A stretch of DNA of 64,000 nucleotides from CAJBVG01 sp943372995 (GCA_943372995.1 CALSAQ010000001.1:248001-312000), one strand, 5' to 3'; counted from the first letter of the stretch, positions 1-7,935 are shown. Notes: generated from the sequence alone by a model not told the origin. Made by a program: numbers and translations.

Positions 1-923
1 GAGAATTTAAACTAGCATTAGAATATTGTGAAGAGAAGCTTGATTCAGACATATACATTATTCCTTGTAAAATAGACGATTGTGGAGTTCCAGACAAACT
101 TTCCAAATTTCAATGGATTGAATTAGAAAGTCCAGGTTCATTTGAACTCATCCTAAATTCTCTAAATCATCAGAGAAAAATATATGAAGACCATGAACGA
201 ATTCAGATAGCGTCTAATACGATATTTGAATTTAATGAAACTGTAATCAAAAAAGTTATATCAGGCAAACCCAAAAGCAACATAGACATTGTTTATCCCA
301 AATTTGTTGATACCAAAAATGAGGACTTACGTATACTAAACACTTTTATTGAATACATAGCGTATAAAAATTATAGTGATTTTTTTCACCCATTTGAAGG
401 ATTGTTTGAGGAAAATACTAACGAAGATTACATCTTCCCCGACAATGAACTACAATTAAGTTATAAAATAGAACTTCTAACTAAAAATTTTATTAGCTAT
501 ACAATTTTCACATATAGCTATACAGGTGGTGCACACGGGCATTATGGAACATATGGTTTTAATTATAGCTTGAATCCACTTATTGAATTTAAATTAGACA
601 CATTATTAGACCATCAAACCGAAACATTACAAACACTTCAAACGCTTTGTAGAGAAAAACTTTTAAAGAAAGCGAAAGATGAGTTTGGTATTGACAAAGA
701 ACAAGATTTTTTCCTCTTTGATAATCCATTGGATCTAGAATGGGAAACCTTTAATAATTTTTATCTTATCAAAGACAGTTTTGTGATCATTTTCAATATA
801 TATGAAATTACGGCTTTCGCATTGGGGCAACACGAAGTAGAAATAAAATTTGAAGAATTAATTTCTAAACACAGTAATTTAGAAACATTGAAAAAGGTAA
901 AACAACTATTAGCAGAGAAATAA
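1..923 (+). CDS. TIR-domain / DUF3298 (RsiV-like) fusion protein, 5' end cut by window edge
   Basis: The reading frame is open from base 3, so the N-terminus lies outside the window; about 306 codons are visible. The first ~60 residues read like the C-terminal half of a bacterial TIR domain (strand ending IIPC, then DD, VP, L..FQWIEL). Residues ~135-300 fit the DUF3298 fold seen in RsiV and PdaC, with the hallmark YTGGAHGHYGT and a closing hydrophobic strand before a KFEEL helix. Bacterial TIR domains usually cleave NAD or make signal nucleotides, often in anti-phage systems; DUF3298 is otherwise mostly extracytoplasmic. The TIR catalytic Glu would lie upstream and cannot be checked. A TTG at 402 could start a shorter product but would drop the TIR half. 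The fusion is seen directly; a defence role is inference. Confidence 0.7.
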   Translation, partial: EFKLALEYCEEKLDSDIYIIPCKIDDCGVPDKLSKFQWIELESPGSFELILNSLNHQRKIYEDHERIQIASNTIFEFNETVIKKVISGKPKSNIDIVYPKFVDTKNEDLRILNTFIEYIAYKNYSDFFHPFEGLFEENTNEDYIFPDNELQLSYKIELLTKNFISYTIFTYSYTGGAHGHYGTYGFNYSLNPLIEFKLDTLLDHQTETLQTLQTLCREKLLKKAKDEFGIDKEQDFFLFDNPLDLEWETFNNFYLIKDSFVIIFNIYEITAFALGQHEVEIKFEELISKHSNLETLKKVKQLLAEK

Positions 924-1379
924 AAACTGCCTTTTATACAGGTTTTTTACGGTAGGTGTGTAACGTATATGCTTGAGATTTTGTACTATTATTTACTTTT
1001 TTCACCTCTGCAGCCCCTTGTTTTGTTATTCTTAGTAAAATTCTTTTGTCCCGTGTGTAGTGTGCTATATTCCATCAATCGAGTTACGAACTACGAGCTA
1101 GAATATCCCCAATTTTGGGGATTTTTTCTTTCTTTTTTATTCCCGAACTTGCCTTTAGCTAGTAAACAATAGGAATATACCCGAATCTGTTTTTGGGATA
1201 TTATAGGTTTTAATAGGAAAAAGTGGTTGGTAAAAGATTACCAATTCACTCTTTGCATTTATATGTTTGGTATATTATATATAGAATTAATATTTCTGAA
1301 ATACAGCGATTCGGGGTGGATTTGTGAAATATTGTAGCGGGTATGAAGGAGTTATGCACAATTATTAAATGACAGACAA
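924..1379. other. 456-base gap without a convincing gene; terminator, heptad repeat and attC-like arms
   Basis: A 67-codon frame exists at 969-1172 but has no family signature and runs through a repeat and a terminator, so I do not call it. The gap holds three 7-bp words of the TACGARC type (1078-1098), a strong hairpin terminator (1105-1128), and inverted arms ATACCCG (1177-1183) and CGGGTAT (1338-1344). Inside these lies a second pair, ACCCGAATCTGT (1179-1190) and ACAG-CG-ATTCGGGGT (1303-1317). This resembles the folded attC-like structure seen after the next gene. GTTATGC follows at 1351, just before the gene at 1380. Confidence 0.4.
1105..1128 (+). terminator. Intrinsic terminator downstream of the TIR fusion gene
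   Basis: ATCCCCAA pairs perfectly with TTGGGGAT over a two-base TT loop, followed by a run of T. It lies about 180 bases after the stop of the TIR-DUF3298 gene and points in the same direction. Confidence 0.75.
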
Positions 1380-1958
1380 ATGAACGAATTTATTTTAGGA
1401 GTAGTCAGCTCAATTGCAGCGACAATTTTAATTTTTATTTTCAGACACCAAGTTAGCTATATAATTAATATCATATTCTTTAAAGTATATCCAGATTTAA
1501 GTGGAGAGTATAACGTATATATTTATGACTTGGCTTCTGACGATGAAATTGAAATTGAAGAGAGTGAGGAAGAACATGGAGAAGAAAGTATTATTGTACC
1601 GCCGACACATCCATTATCTAATGCCTCGAACACAGACCTAATTCATTATCTTAAGGATAATGATGAAGAACCATTCATGACGGCAACAATTAAACAATTT
1701 GCCTACAAATTAGAGGGAAGTATTACATCGCTTGTAAAAGGACAGATAGTAGAAAGCGAAAAATTCAAAGGACGCGTAACCCCAAGCCGTGTGGTACTTT
1801 TAAACACCGAGACAATTACCCCTGAACATCATAATTTTGGAACCTATTTATTAAGACTAACACCTAACAATAAAATAATGAAAGGTTCTCGAAACTATCT
1901 CTGTACAGAATGTGGCGAAGTTGGAAATTCATATGTTATGTTTGAGAAAATTAAATAA
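1380..1958 (+). CDS. Membrane-anchored beta-rich protein, possible Cap15-like effector
   Basis: The 192-residue protein has one N-terminal membrane segment (residues ~5-22), a short hydrophobic stretch near 28-36, then KVYPDLSGEY opening a soluble beta-rich domain. An acidic patch (residues 52-70) interrupts it, and the end has CTEC. No catalytic motif is visible. A membrane anchor followed by a W/Y-rich beta barrel that begins with P-x-L-x-G recalls the CBASS effector Cap15 and related 2TM-beta proteins, but I cannot confirm homology. The gene stands alone between two attC-like inverted repeats, next to a TIR protein, which fits a mobile cassette. Function unknown. Confidence 0.55.
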   Translation: MNEFILGVVSSIAATILIFIFRHQVSYIINIIFFKVYPDLSGEYNVYIYDLASDDEIEIEESEEEHGEESIIVPPTHPLSNASNTDLIHYLKDNDEEPFMTATIKQFAYKLEGSITSLVKGQIVESEKFKGRVTPSRVVLLNTETITPEHHNFGTYLLRLTPNNKIMKGSRNYLCTECGEVGNSYVMFEKIK

Positions 1959-1960
1959 CA

Positions 1961-2096
1961 CTGCCCAACTCTGGTTTTGCGCTAGTGGGCGGACAGTCCA
2001 AATATAGAGATTTGATTAATTAATAGATGTTGGTGCTGGCAGACAGTTTATGGTTTCAAAGCGCACCAACACAAAACCCAGAACATTTAGGCGGTA
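1961..2096 (+). repeat. attC-like long imperfect inverted repeat between accessory genes
   Basis: The left arm (1962-1990) begins with GCCCAAC, a fit to the attC R'' box RYYYAAC, followed by TCTGG-TTTTGCGC. The right arm (2063-2094) is its imperfect complement and ends in ATTTAGGC, one change from the R' box GTTRRRY. Arms are ~28 bases with unpaired bases between paired blocks, as in attC sites, and about 75 bases lie between them. The next gene starts 10 bases after the right arm. No integrase is in view. Confidence 0.45.
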
Positions 2097-2105
2097 TATA
2101 TTACA

Positions 2106-2936
2106 ATGTCAAAGTTTTATCTAGACCACACAGAATTTAAAGTTGATACTGAATCTTCGGTAAAAGATACAATAGTCATGGGTGGACTTTTGATCAGAGC
2201 AGAGGAAGAAATGAAATTAACTTCAATAATTAGAGAAATCAAGAGTAGGTATTTCAATCCAGATCTTCCCCTCAAATTCAATATGCGAGATCTGAGGAAG
2301 AAATACGAAGAACATAATTTAGTTGCCGAATTCGAGTCCTTCATGAGAGATTCGGCTAAATGGCGCAAGGAACTTTTTGAACGGTCACTTGAAATCGACT
2401 ACACAATTATTATATCTGTAATTAAGCATTACCAACCAGACAAAAAGGAAAAGGTAATTGATAAGCATGATATCATTGGTTATGCATTTAATAATGTCCT
2501 AATGCGAACAGCTTTAGAAGTGAAAGAAATGAAATCTGATTTCGCTCAAGTTATTGTAGATTGGCCTGATGGAAACAATCCGAAGCCTTATAATAATGAG
2601 TATTATTATGCTTTTTGGCGAGGAAAGACACCTACTGGTCAGGATTATTACTCTGGTACTCTCAAGAGCGTAGGGTTTCATGATACAGTACTTTTTGCTT
2701 CGATGAATCATTCAAATATGCTCCAATTTGCAGATTTGCTTATTGGCTCTATGCGTGATTTCCTTTCTTGCAGTCTTGAGGAACGCGAATATGCAATCGG
2801 AAAAGAATTGACAGAAATCGTTTTGAAAAAGGTTCGAGGATTCCCGAAGAAAATGACCTACGGTCTGTCAATCTCTTCAGGAAATCACGATCTTAAGAGT
2901 AGAATAATAGAAATTCTGAGGAAATACACCGACTAA
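2106..2936 (+). CDS. DUF3800 domain protein
   Basis: This 276-residue protein fits the DUF3800 family (predicted RNase H-like fold): an acidic first strand FYLDHTE (residues 4-10), a middle strand ending VIVDWPDG (~155-163), and the helix LQFADLLIGSMRDF (~206-219), which matches the family's LQxADxxAG motif. The spaced Asp residues could form a metal-binding site. DUF3800 genes are common on phages, islands and cassette arrays; no defined reaction is established. It lies alone between attC-like repeats with its own start 10 bases after the left site. The first-strand motif is LDHTE rather than the usual D-E-S/T-G, a mild divergence. Confidence 0.7.
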   Translation: MSKFYLDHTEFKVDTESSVKDTIVMGGLLIRAEEEMKLTSIIREIKSRYFNPDLPLKFNMRDLRKKYEEHNLVAEFESFMRDSAKWRKELFERSLEIDYTIIISVIKHYQPDKKEKVIDKHDIIGYAFNNVLMRTALEVKEMKSDFAQVIVDWPDGNNPKPYNNEYYYAFWRGKTPTGQDYYSGTLKSVGFHDTVLFASMNHSNMLQFADLLIGSMRDFLSCSLEEREYAIGKELTEIVLKKVRGFPKKMTYGLSISSGNHDLKSRIIEILRKYTD

Positions 2937-3044
2937 CACGAGTTTAGTATCAGGCGGTCTGACCTTGATAAATAGAGGCAGAATTTACAAACTTTAGGCT
3001 TTGTATATCTATTAATGTGAAATACTCGTTGATAGTTTTATGAT
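2932..3044 (+). repeat. Possible second attC-like inverted repeat after the DUF3800 gene
   Basis: CTAACACGAGT (2933-2943) can pair imperfectly with ACTCGTTGATAG (3033-3044), enclosing GC-richer bases. The arrangement repeats that after the preceding gene, and the left arm starts inside the stop codon. Arms are shorter and the R' box fits poorly. Confidence 0.25.
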
Positions 3045-3127
3045 CAACACCATAATACATAACCCTTATAGGCTATTCAACCCCGGAAAAATTATTATTA
3101 AAACAGACAAATTAAAAAATCAACACA

Positions 3128-3661
3128 ATGACAATAAAATCTAAACAACTTTTCATCATCATTGGTGACGACAAAACAGGTAAAACTACTCTTCAAAAAC
3201 TGCTAATTGATAGGCTTTGTGGATATGGTTACGGTCGTTTACCTGTTAACAAACAATTTGATATCAACCATCCAGAAATCAAACGAAAGTATCAAAACAT
3301 TTCTTTTGGTAATAGAAGCTATCAAGAAAAAATAATCGACTATGAAACAGTTGATAATTATTTTCAAAATCATTTTAAACCAGCGGACATCGCTTTCATT
3401 TCTTCACATTTAGTTCTTTCTGATGTTCAACAAATGATAACTAATGGCAGAAATATGTTTTATAATGTAAATGGAATTTTTTGGACAAATTCTATTGCAA
3501 TTAACGGTGTAGCAAATGCTCAGATTTCAGCACTTGACTGGAACGAAAGGTTTGTAATAACAAATACACATTCAGATAATGAAGAAGCAATTCAACAACA
3601 ACTGGAGTTAATCGCAGACAGTATAGTTGCCTTACTAATTAACAGGACTTCAATTTCATAA
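3128..3661 (+). CDS. Small P-loop NTPase, kinase-like
   Basis: The 177-residue protein carries a Walker A loop GDDKTGKTT at residues 13-21 after a hydrophobic strand LFIIIG. A strand DIAFISSH (~87-94) may supply the Walker B position. Overall size resembles small nucleoside or shikimate kinase-like P-loop proteins, but the lid and base motifs needed to name a substrate are not recognisable. It is the last gene of the accessory block and is flanked by AT-rich spacers. Cellular role unknown. Confidence 0.6.
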   Translation: MTIKSKQLFIIIGDDKTGKTTLQKLLIDRLCGYGYGRLPVNKQFDINHPEIKRKYQNISFGNRSYQEKIIDYETVDNYFQNHFKPADIAFISSHLVLSDVQQMITNGRNMFYNVNGIFWTNSIAINGVANAQISALDWNERFVITNTHSDNEEAIQQQLELIADSIVALLINRTSIS

Positions 3662-3809
3662 TATGGTTTTTCAATAAAATATTATTTGTTATCATGTTCA
3701 ACCGATAGCTAGACTTTATCTACTAGTCTTTTTTTTACATTCCCCAAACAATTTCCCCTTCCTCAAACTCTCTCAAACGTTCTTTTTCGGCTATCTTCGC
3801 ATCATTTAA

Positions 3810-4271
3810 ATGATGTACCAAGCACTACTATATTCACATTCCATTTTTCGTTGGTTGGTATTGGCTAGCTTAGTGTTGGCTATAGTTTGTGCCTATAGGG
3901 GATACTTCCGAAAAATACTTTTTAGCAAAACCGATAACGCCATCAGGCATTGGACCGCTACCATTGCTCATATTCAACTAGTCATTGGGATGATCTTGTA
4001 TACTCAAAGTCCTATCATTAAGTTTTATTGGAAAAGCAACAAAGGGGAGGAGACTCCTTTCGATTTAACTTTCTTTAGTATACTCCATCTTTTGTTGATG
4101 CTTATGGCCATTGTATTCATCACTATTGGCTCAGCATTAGCGAAACGCAAAACCAACGACGCTGAAAAATTTAAAACCATGTTGATTTGGTTTTCTATTG
4201 CGCTCCTCATTATTTTTATCGCCATACCTTGGCCTTTTTCACCATTAGCAAACAGACCTTACCTCAGATAA
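3810..4271 (+). CDS. Four-helix integral membrane protein of unknown function
   Basis: The protein (153 residues) has four predicted membrane helices at ~10-30, 48-66, 85-106 and 123-142. It begins YQALLYSHSIFRW, a conserved opening with histidines and RW that I have seen only in uncharacterised Bacteroidota proteins. Histidines also occur at the start of helix 2 (RHWTATIAHIQ) and in helix 3 (ILH), so heme or quinone contact is conceivable but unproven. ATG codons at 3810 and 3813 are both possible starts. A promoter-like TATCTTCG lies at 3792-3799. The next gene starts one base after the stop, so the two are co-transcribed. Confidence 0.6.
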   Translation: MMYQALLYSHSIFRWLVLASLVLAIVCAYRGYFRKILFSKTDNAIRHWTATIAHIQLVIGMILYTQSPIIKFYWKSNKGEETPFDLTFFSILHLLLMLMAIVFITIGSALAKRKTNDAEKFKTMLIWFSIALLIIFIAIPWPFSPLANRPYLR

Positions 4272-4272
4272 T

Positions 4273-4575
4273 ATGATACATCTATTCAAAACAAAAGTCG
4301 GCCGCTTACGCATTATTGCTTTCTTAGAAGGAATCTCCTTACTCATCCTCGTATTTGTTGGAGTTCCTTTGAAATATTTCTTAAACAAACCCGAACTCAC
4401 CCAAACCGTTGGACCTATTCATGGAGCTTTGTTTTTACTCTTCGTATTCAACACCCTAAGCGTAGGCATCGAACAACACTGGAAATTCACCACCACCACC
4501 TGGAAAGTAATCCTAGCAAGCTTTATTCCTTTCGGTACTTTTTATATCGATAATACGATTTTGAGGAAAATTTAG
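4273..4575 (+). CDS. DUF3817 membrane protein
   Basis: The 100-residue protein fits DUF3817: K-x-GRLRIIAFLEGISLLIL in helix 1, VGVPLKY with a following Lys, GPIHGALFLLFV in helix 2 and a final PFGTFYID. Three membrane helices are predicted. The family is common in bacteria and has no assigned function. It is tightly coupled to the preceding membrane gene (one-base gap). Its 3' flank is packed with short-period repeats. Confidence 0.8.
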   Translation: MIHLFKTKVGRLRIIAFLEGISLLILVFVGVPLKYFLNKPELTQTVGPIHGALFLLFVFNTLSVGIEQHWKFTTTTWKVILASFIPFGTFYIDNTILRKI

Positions 4576-4577
4576 TA

Positions 4578-4612
4578 GGACTTGGGACGCAAGACGCAGG
4601 ACACAAGACGGT
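4578..4612. repeat. Heptad array, word RGACNCA, 5 copies
   Basis: Five consecutive 7-bp words share the frame RGAC followed by three variable bases. The array starts two bases after the DUF3817 stop and runs directly into a palindrome at 4610. Confidence 0.7.
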
Positions 4613-4635
4613 CCCTGAGCGGAGCCGAAGGGACC
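4610..4635. repeat. CCCTGAGCG..CGAAGGG palindrome
   Basis: GGTCCCT (4610-4616) pairs with AGGGACC (4629-4635) around GAGCGGAGCCGA. A related copy with changes lies at 25224-25244. Similar palindromes are scattered in intergenic DNA of many bacteria. Confidence 0.7.
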
Positions 4636-4681
4636 GCTTCGCTTTGATGAACGTCTAGCACTGCAAATCACACGAGCCACG

Positions 4682-4753
4682 AGCATACGAGCACACGAGC
4701 ATACGAGCACACGAGCACACGAGCACACGAGCATACGAGCACACGAGCACACG
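4682..4753. repeat. Octad array, AGCAYACG x9
   Basis: Nine uninterrupted 8-bp copies of AGCAYACG with only C/T variation at one position. There are no spacers, so this is not a CRISPR array. It lies between convergent genes. Confidence 0.9.
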
Positions 4754-4757
4754 TTAG

Positions 4758-4785
4758 AGTCACTAGTCACTAGTCACTAGTCACC
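4758..4785. repeat. Heptad array, AGTCACY x4
   Basis: Four perfect 7-bp words, ending two bases before the stop codon of the minus-strand SRPBCC gene. Confidence 0.85.
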
Positions 4786-4787
4786 AG

Positions 4788-5285
4788 CTACTTCTTGGGA
4801 AGGCCCCACTTCTCCACCAACTCCGCATTAAGTCCGCCTTCTTTTGCATTGGGTTTTCCTTTGCCGGTAGTGATGAGATGGAATAAACTGCCCTGAATAT
4901 AACTCGTCCATGCATCTTCGCATACATTATAACATTCGTATTCGGGTACCAAGCCTTCGTGTGTGAATTTAATTTTGGTTTTTCCGTTTTCAGTGCTGAG
5001 CTCGAAAATGAGTTTAGTATTTACCCATTCCGTTTTATCGCTTGTGAAATTAAATTCGTTTTCTGTTACTAAGTATACCAACTTACTATGTGGTATCGCT
5101 TCAATAAGTTTTACCTTACACAAATGCACATCTTTGTAGTGGTAAAAGAATGTTCCTTGGAGTTCATCCGTTGGGCCTTGTATTTCTTCCGACCACCATG
5201 CTCTGAAATTTTGGATGGCTTCGTAAGCCTTGTCGACTGGTTGTTCTACTAAAATCGTAGTGTTAAAATTGTTGTTGTTATTCAT
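4788..5285 (-). CDS. SRPBCC (AHSA1-type) domain protein
   Basis: A 165-residue member of the SRPBCC/AHSA1 ligand-pocket family: an opening strand TTILVEQPVDKAYEAI, then FRAWWSEEIQG, a central strand pair (KLIEAIPHSKLVYLV, NTKLIFEL) and KIKFTHEGLVP followed by a C-terminal helix with W-x-S-Y-I-QGSL. Such proteins bind hydrophobic ligands or act as co-chaperones. It is a paralogue of the next gene upstream, with the same FTHEGL-x(6)-CYxxCxxAW block, and both are transcribed away from an AraC regulator. No catalytic residue is recognisable. Confidence 0.85.
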   Translation of the reverse strand: MNNNNNFNTTILVEQPVDKAYEAIQNFRAWWSEEIQGPTDELQGTFFYHYKDVHLCKVKLIEAIPHSKLVYLVTENEFNFTSDKTEWVNTKLIFELSTENGKTKIKFTHEGLVPEYECYNVCEDAWTSYIQGSLFHLITTGKGKPNAKEGGLNAELVEKWGLPKK

Positions 5286-5294
5286 AGTGTTTTT

Positions 5295-5729
5295 TTATAA
5301 ATTAATTAATGGGTGTAATTTGTTTTCTAAGTATTGTGTCCAAGCAGGAGCACATGCTTCATAACATTCGCATACCGTATTCAAGCCTTCATGAGTAAAG
5401 ATCACTTGCGTTTTTCCTTGCTGTTCCGAAATTTCGAATATCAACTTACTGCCAGTCCATTCCTCTTTATGCTCCAAAAAACTGAGCTCACTTTCGATGA
5501 CCAACCAAACGATCTTTTTATGAGGTACTAATTCTACGAGCTTTTGCTTACTGTAATGTAATCCTTCTCCCGCACGGAAGCTAAACTCGTCGTGGAGCTG
5601 TTCCGATTTACCGCTAAACTCTTCAGAAAAATATCCCGACCACCAATCGCTCACTTTTAGTATCGTACGAAAAACATATTCAGGTGTTTGATTACTTTCT
5701 AGGATTAAATTGAAATGTGTTGTTGTCAT
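5295..5729 (-). CDS. SRPBCC (AHSA1-type) domain protein, paralogue of its neighbour
   Basis: I take the ATG at 5729 (MTTTHFNLI), giving 144 residues; an upstream extension of 67 codons would overlap the divergent regulator and has no family match. The fold features are WWSGYFSEEFSG, KLVELVPHKKIVWLV, SKLIFEIS and VIFTHEGL, then ECYEACAPAW and a C-terminal helix. Nine bases separate it from the 4788 paralogue, so the pair forms an operon, likely from tandem duplication. Conserved paired Cys near the C-terminus in both copies could matter for ligand or metal binding. Confidence 0.85.
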   Translation of the reverse strand: MTTTHFNLILESNQTPEYVFRTILKVSDWWSGYFSEEFSGKSEQLHDEFSFRAGEGLHYSKQKLVELVPHKKIVWLVIESELSFLEHKEEWTGSKLIFEISEQQGKTQVIFTHEGLNTVCECYEACAPAWTQYLENKLHPLINL

Positions 5730-5853
5730 AGTTGCTTTTGTTTGATGTTTTACAAAGCTATGGTCTAAAGTCATTTGCTCGAATGTGCGAAATGGACATT
5801 CTAAGGGGTTGATTTGGACAAGTATATTTTTTACCTTGCCCAAAAGTTTTGGC

Positions 5854-6834
5854 ATGAAACACCTCAGTATATTAGTCCCGGAAGGGCAGAACAACCTCAG
5901 CAGCATTGTAGGTGCCTTCAAAATTTTCAATAGAGCGAATTCCTATTGGAAAGAAAAATACGGTGAAGAACCATTTAAAGTTGAACTGGTGGGATTATCA
6001 AAGAGAGTTGATTTTCACCAAGGAATGTTTAGCGTAAACCTCAACAAACATATTAACGATATTGAACAAACCAATCTTATTGTTATACCATCGTTAAATC
6101 ATAACTATCAAATGGCGATAGAAGGAAACGGACCGATTATCGAATGGATAGAACAACAATACCACAAAGGAGCAGAGGTAGCCAGTATTTGTACGGGAGC
6201 ATTTTTATTGGCCACTACGGGTTTGCTCAACGGTAAAGTGTGTTCTACACATTGGGCTTTCGAAGAGCAATTGCAACAACTCTTTCCGAACATAAAAGTA
6301 GAAACCGACCGATTGATTACACACGAAGATGGAATATACACTAATGGAGGAGCTTACTCTTTTCTCAACCTCATCCTTTATTTAATAGAAAAGCATTATG
6401 ACCGACAAGCGGCTATTTTCTGTTCCAAGGTTTTTCAAATTGAGTTGGATAGGCATAGTCAATCGGAATTCATCATTTTTAAAGGACAAAAAAAGCATAA
6501 CGACGAAGTGGTGATTCAAGCACAAATGGAGTTGGAGAACAGCTTACAAGCCAAAGTATCGGTAGAAGAATTAGCGAATAAATTTGCCATCAGCAGGAGA
6601 AATTTCGACCGACGATTTATCAAAGCAACAGGAAATACACCACTCGAATATGCGCAACGAGTGAAAATGGAAGCCGCAAAAAAAGCCTTCGAAAGCACCC
6701 GAAAATCAATCAACGAAGTAATGTACGAAGTAGGCTACACCGACACCAAAGCCTTCCGAGAAGTATTCAAAAAACTAACAGGATTATCACCTTCGGATTA
6801 CAGGACTAAGTACAATAAGCACACAGAATCTTAG
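5854..6834 (+). CDS. GlxA-type AraC transcriptional regulator with DJ-1/PfpI domain
   Basis: The start at 5854 (MKHLSILVPEGQ) fits the family; an upstream frame from 5785 adds nothing recognisable. Residues ~1-190 form a DJ-1/PfpI glutamine-amidotransferase-like domain with the nucleophile-elbow region ASICTGAFLLA (Cys present). Residues ~225-320 form an AraC double HTH: VEELANKFAISRRNFDRRF and INEVMYEVGYTDTKAFREVFKKLTGLSP. Such regulators sense small molecules through the N-domain. It is divergent from the two SRPBCC genes 125 bases away and probably controls them. Confidence 0.9.
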   Translation: MKHLSILVPEGQNNLSSIVGAFKIFNRANSYWKEKYGEEPFKVELVGLSKRVDFHQGMFSVNLNKHINDIEQTNLIVIPSLNHNYQMAIEGNGPIIEWIEQQYHKGAEVASICTGAFLLATTGLLNGKVCSTHWAFEEQLQQLFPNIKVETDRLITHEDGIYTNGGAYSFLNLILYLIEKHYDRQAAIFCSKVFQIELDRHSQSEFIIFKGQKKHNDEVVIQAQMELENSLQAKVSVEELANKFAISRRNFDRRFIKATGNTPLEYAQRVKMEAAKKAFESTRKSINEVMYEVGYTDTKAFREVFKKLTGLSPSDYRTKYNKHTES

Positions 6835-6867
6835 GGTTTAATATTGTGCTTTTTTACTTACTTTTGC

Positions 6868-6957
6868 CACTAGTGACTGGTGGCTAGTGAATAGTGACTG
6901 GTAAGTTTAATATACTAGTAACTCACTAGTCACCAGTCACCATTCACTAGTCACTAG
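6868..6957. repeat. Inverted pair of heptad arrays (CTAGTGA / TCACTAG) before hemF
   Basis: The left arm (6868-6901) and right arm (6914-6957) are both built of 7-bp words such as CTAGTGA and its complement. They can fold on each other into a long hairpin that ends three bases before the hemF ATG. TACTTTTG at 6859-6866, a good -7 box, precedes it, so the hairpin would be in the hemF leader. Confidence 0.8.
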
Positions 6958-6959
6958 AA

Positions 6960-7850
6960 ATGGACAAACAAGTAATAAGCACCTGGTTCAAAGGTCTTCA
7001 AGATAGAATATGTAAAGCAGTAGAAGAGGCAGATGGGAAGGGTAAATTCCAGGAAGAGCTTTGGGAGCATCAGGAGCATGGGGGTGGAAGAACCAGAATA
7101 TTGCAGCATGGAAACATTTTAGCGAAGGCTGGAGTGAATTTCTCGGGGGTGGGTGGTACATTGAGCCCAAACATCTTGAATGCACTTAAATTGACCGAAA
7201 ATGAATTTTATGCTACGGGCGTATCTATTGTGATGCATCCGATAAGTCCGATGGTGCCCATCATTCACATGAACGTACGTTATTTTGAAACACCAGAAGA
7301 ATATTGGTTTGGAGGGGGTATCGATTTAACACCACATTATGTAAATGAAGCCGATGCAAAATTCTTTCATCAATCCTTAAAAGAGGTTTGCGATAAAACG
7401 GATGAGAGCTATTACCCAAGGTTTAAGAATTGGGCCGACGATTATTTTTTCAACATACATAGAAACGAAACCCGAGGTATCGGAGGTATATTTTTCGATC
7501 GCTTAAACGAACAACGTGAACAGAAGAGCAAAGCCGAGCTATGGAATTTTGTGCAGCAGGTAGGAGACAGCTTCGCTGGAATTTATACACAGCTCATGAC
7601 TAAAAATGCAGAACTTCCATACCACGAAAATCATCAAAAATGGCAAGCCTTAAGAAGGGGTAGGTATGTGGAGTTTAATTTGGTATACGATAAGGGTACA
7701 AAATTCGGCTTCGATACTGGTGGTAGAACCGAGTCGATTCTGATGTCGATGCCGCCTCAAGCCCAATGGGAATATAAGTTTCAGGCAGTTCCGGACTCCG
7801 AAGAAGAGAAGACCTTGAACTACTTAAAAAAGGGCATTTCTTGGCTGTAA
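6960..7850 (+). CDS. hemF: Oxygen-dependent coproporphyrinogen III oxidase
   Basis: The 296-residue enzyme oxidatively decarboxylates coproporphyrinogen III to protoporphyrinogen IX in heme biosynthesis, using O2. Family hallmarks are HGGGRTRILQHGNILAKAG (~40-58), PISPMVPIIHMNVRYFE (~93-110), the WFGGGIDLTPHY block (~116-127), ETRGIGGIFFD (~169-179) and RRGRYVEFNLVYDKGTKFG near the C-terminus. Length is normal for HemF. The leader contains a predicted long hairpin made of heptad repeats, which may hide the start region. gyrA follows 85 bases later with its own upstream signals. Confidence 0.95.
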   Translation: MDKQVISTWFKGLQDRICKAVEEADGKGKFQEELWEHQEHGGGRTRILQHGNILAKAGVNFSGVGGTLSPNILNALKLTENEFYATGVSIVMHPISPMVPIIHMNVRYFETPEEYWFGGGIDLTPHYVNEADAKFFHQSLKEVCDKTDESYYPRFKNWADDYFFNIHRNETRGIGGIFFDRLNEQREQKSKAELWNFVQQVGDSFAGIYTQLMTKNAELPYHENHQKWQALRRGRYVEFNLVYDKGTKFGFDTGGRTESILMSMPPQAQWEYKFQAVPDSEEEKTLNYLKKGISWL

Positions 7851-7935
7851 AATTTTATTCTTAACTTTTCCACAATCTTAATAAAACACTAGCTTTTTGT
7901 TACCTTTACGAGGTTATAAATATTAGTAAATAGAG

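Noticed and set aside
969..1172. 67-codon plus-strand frame after the TIR gene
   Set aside because: It crosses a heptad repeat and a strong terminator, has no family features, and looks like chance coding.
3711..3735. Terminator after the P-loop gene
   Set aside because: The AGACT/AGTCT stem has only five pairs before the T run, too weak to list.
4682..4753. Possible CRISPR array
   Set aside because: The 8-bp units are contiguous with no spacers, and no cas genes are present.
4513..4770. 85-codon minus-strand frame rich in CSCAR repeats
   Set aside because: It is a translation of the octad array and the CCCTGAGCG palindrome; the repetitive peptide is an artefact.
5730..5930. N-terminal extension of the SRPBCC gene to 5930
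   Set aside because: It would overlap the start of the divergent AraC gene and adds 67 residues with no family match.
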